Origin: Sphingomonadaceae bacterium PASS1
Lineage (GTDB): Bacteria; Pseudomonadota; Alphaproteobacteria; Sphingomonadales; Sphingomonadaceae
Direction: 5' to 3'
NCBI GenBank assembly: GCA_002255985.1
Contig: NKIR01000005.1
Location: forward strand, 62,001 to 126,000
Length of the DNA: 64,000 nucleotides
Positions 63,169 through 64,000 of the stretch are shown piece by piece. A program made the position numbers and the translations under genes. Below the pieces are notes generated by a model. It did not search any database and was not told the DNA's origin. It saw nothing but the letters and a program-made list of their open reading frames with translations. The number at the start of each line of letters is the position of its first letter. The stretch's first letter is position 1.

Positions 63169-63193
63169 AACTGATTCAAAGAACAAAGGTTCC
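63169..63193 (-). promoter_or_regulatory. Candidate general-stress (EcfG-type) promoter upstream of the glycine-zipper gene
   Basis: On the minus strand GGAACC (63193-63188) is followed after 15 bases by AGTT (63172-63169), close to the GGAACC-N16/17-CGTT consensus with one base off in the -10. It lies 38 bases before the gene start. Its spacing equals that of the candidate before the RcnB-like gene. Confidence 0.35.
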
Positions 63194-63237
63194 TTAGGAT
63201 GGCCGATCATCCGCCGAGAGCGCGGTATCGACCAAAG

Positions 63238-63852
63238 TTATAAACCGGCCTCTACCGCGATGCGGATAGCTTCAGCAGTGGTCGCGACGCCCAACCGGTC
63301 CATCAACAACGCGCGGTGCATTTTGACCGTTTGCTCGCTGAGCCCAAGCCGTAACGCAATATGCCTGTTGAGATGCCCAAGCGCCATTTCGGCAAGCACC
63401 TCGCGTTGCCGCCGTGACAACGCCTTCACCGCGATTGCCGCAGCAATACGTCGATTCTCATGGGCCATTGGCGCGCCGGGCTCAAGTTCGACCTGCGAAC
63501 CAAGAAAGAACTCAAGCTCACCGTCTTCATCAAACAACGGCGCGACCAGCACTGCATTGCGAAAGGGGGTGCCATCGCATTTGTAATTGAGGATTTCGAA
63601 AAGGACGGGCGCATGACGTTTAACCGCGCTGCTTATTGTTTCACTCAACCATGGCTCGGCGGTTGGGCCAGCCAAAAATTTGCAGTTCCGCCCAATGATT
63701 CGGTGTTCGGCGTAACCCGTCAGATCAATAAACGCGGCATTGCACGCGATGATGGGGTTATCCGGCTGACGCGGATCACTTATGACAGACGCGACAGTAC
63801 TGTTCGACATCAGGACATCGAGCCACGGTTTTATTTGTTTAAGAACAGCCAA
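63238..63852 (-). CDS. LOV-HTH blue-light transcription factor (EL222-like)
   Basis: A 204-residue one-component photoreceptor. The LOV core has the photoactive GRNCKFLAG motif (Cys near residue 57), a PVLFEILNYKCDGTPFRNAVLVAP strand region and FFLGSQVEL. A LuxR-type helix-turn-helix occupies the C-terminus (LSRRQREVLAEMALG to VKMHRALLMDRLG). This is the EL222 architecture of Erythrobacter litoralis: light forms a flavin-Cys adduct, frees the HTH and allows DNA binding. The start is TTG 63852 after a G-rich site (GAGGGGGG); Met15 (63810) is an alternative. Target genes are not evident in the window. Confidence 0.9.
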   Translation of the reverse strand: MAVLKQIKPWLDVLMSNSTVASVISDPRQPDNPIIACNAAFIDLTGYAEHRIIGRNCKFLAGPTAEPWLSETISSAVKRHAPVLFEILNYKCDGTPFRNAVLVAPLFDEDGELEFFLGSQVELEPGAPMAHENRRIAAAIAVKALSRRQREVLAEMALGHLNRHIALRLGLSEQTVKMHRALLMDRLGVATTAEAIRIAVEAGL

Positions 63853-64000
63853 ATACTAGCCCCCCCTCAGTACCACATCTGCGCAATACCGCCTGCGAGT
63901 TTACAATTGATACGTCCCGATCCTTGGTGGCAATATAGGAAAAACATGGTATAAAGGATAGGTTGACACATCTCATTCACAGGTTAACCTAGTCGTTCCT

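Overview
The window looks like a chromosomal segment of a sphingomonad alphaproteobacterium, probably an aquatic one of moderate GC content such as a Sphingorhabdus- or Sphingopyxis-like organism. The clues are an EL222-type LOV-LuxR blue-light regulator, MipZ instead of Min proteins, a DUF2794 gene beside cysE, an HPr-rel-A cluster, bacterial alternative oxidase, and a pgsA-moaD-moaE run. I see no rRNA, phage, insertion sequence or CRISPR array. One tRNA gene is present. The organism assignment is inference from gene content and order.

Region 1 (1-18.0 kb) is an N-methyl amine catabolic supercluster. On the plus strand, the end of a FAD oxidoreductase gene is followed by a complete sarcosine-oxidase-type soxBDAG set. 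On the minus strand, a tightly packed operon reads dimethylglycine dehydrogenase-like flavoprotein, Rieske monooxygenase, a second soxBDAG set, and a BCCT betaine-type transporter. A LysR regulator and a secreted alpha/beta hydrolase follow. Together they would import glycine betaine and demethylate it stepwise through dimethylglycine and sarcosine to glycine. The reductase partner of the Rieske enzyme is not in the window.

Region 2 (18.2-28.5 kb) holds a carotenoid-cleavage-type dioxygenase with an ALDH7 (antiquitin-like) dehydrogenase, divergent from glutaryl-CoA dehydrogenase. It continues with a secreted protein, argD-argF-hslO, an alternative oxidase with a 38-residue membrane micro-ORF absent from the ORF track, and mipZ coupled to a small membrane protein. 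Region 3 (28.6-33.4 kb) has glmS and glmU separated by a VapBC-type toxin-antitoxin operon with a large operator palindrome, then gph.

Region 4 (33.4-36.0 kb) is the least understood system here: a four-gene cluster of nucleotidyltransferase, HPr-kinase-related ATPase, PqqD-like protein and Tat-exported small protein, arranged like a peptide or protein modification pathway of unknown product. Region 5 (36.1-43.5 kb) is the phosphate regulon phoR-pstSCAB-phoU-phoB.

Region 6 (43.7-57.8 kb) carries lipid and redox housekeeping genes: an MFE2-like SDR, DUF2794, cysE divergent from oxyR, moaE-moaD-pgsA, an LplT-like transporter, a quinone oxidoreductase, an SDR, tRNA-Leu(CAA), an aldehyde dehydrogenase divergent from an acyl-CoA ligase, a thiolase, an RcnB-like protein and a DJ-1/PfpI protein. 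Region 7 (57.8-64 kb) has a lipoprotein quinohemoprotein alcohol dehydrogenase, glnB-glnA behind a sigma-54-like promoter, a glycine-zipper protein with about ten YYDxxGRW repeats, and the LOV-HTH photoreceptor.
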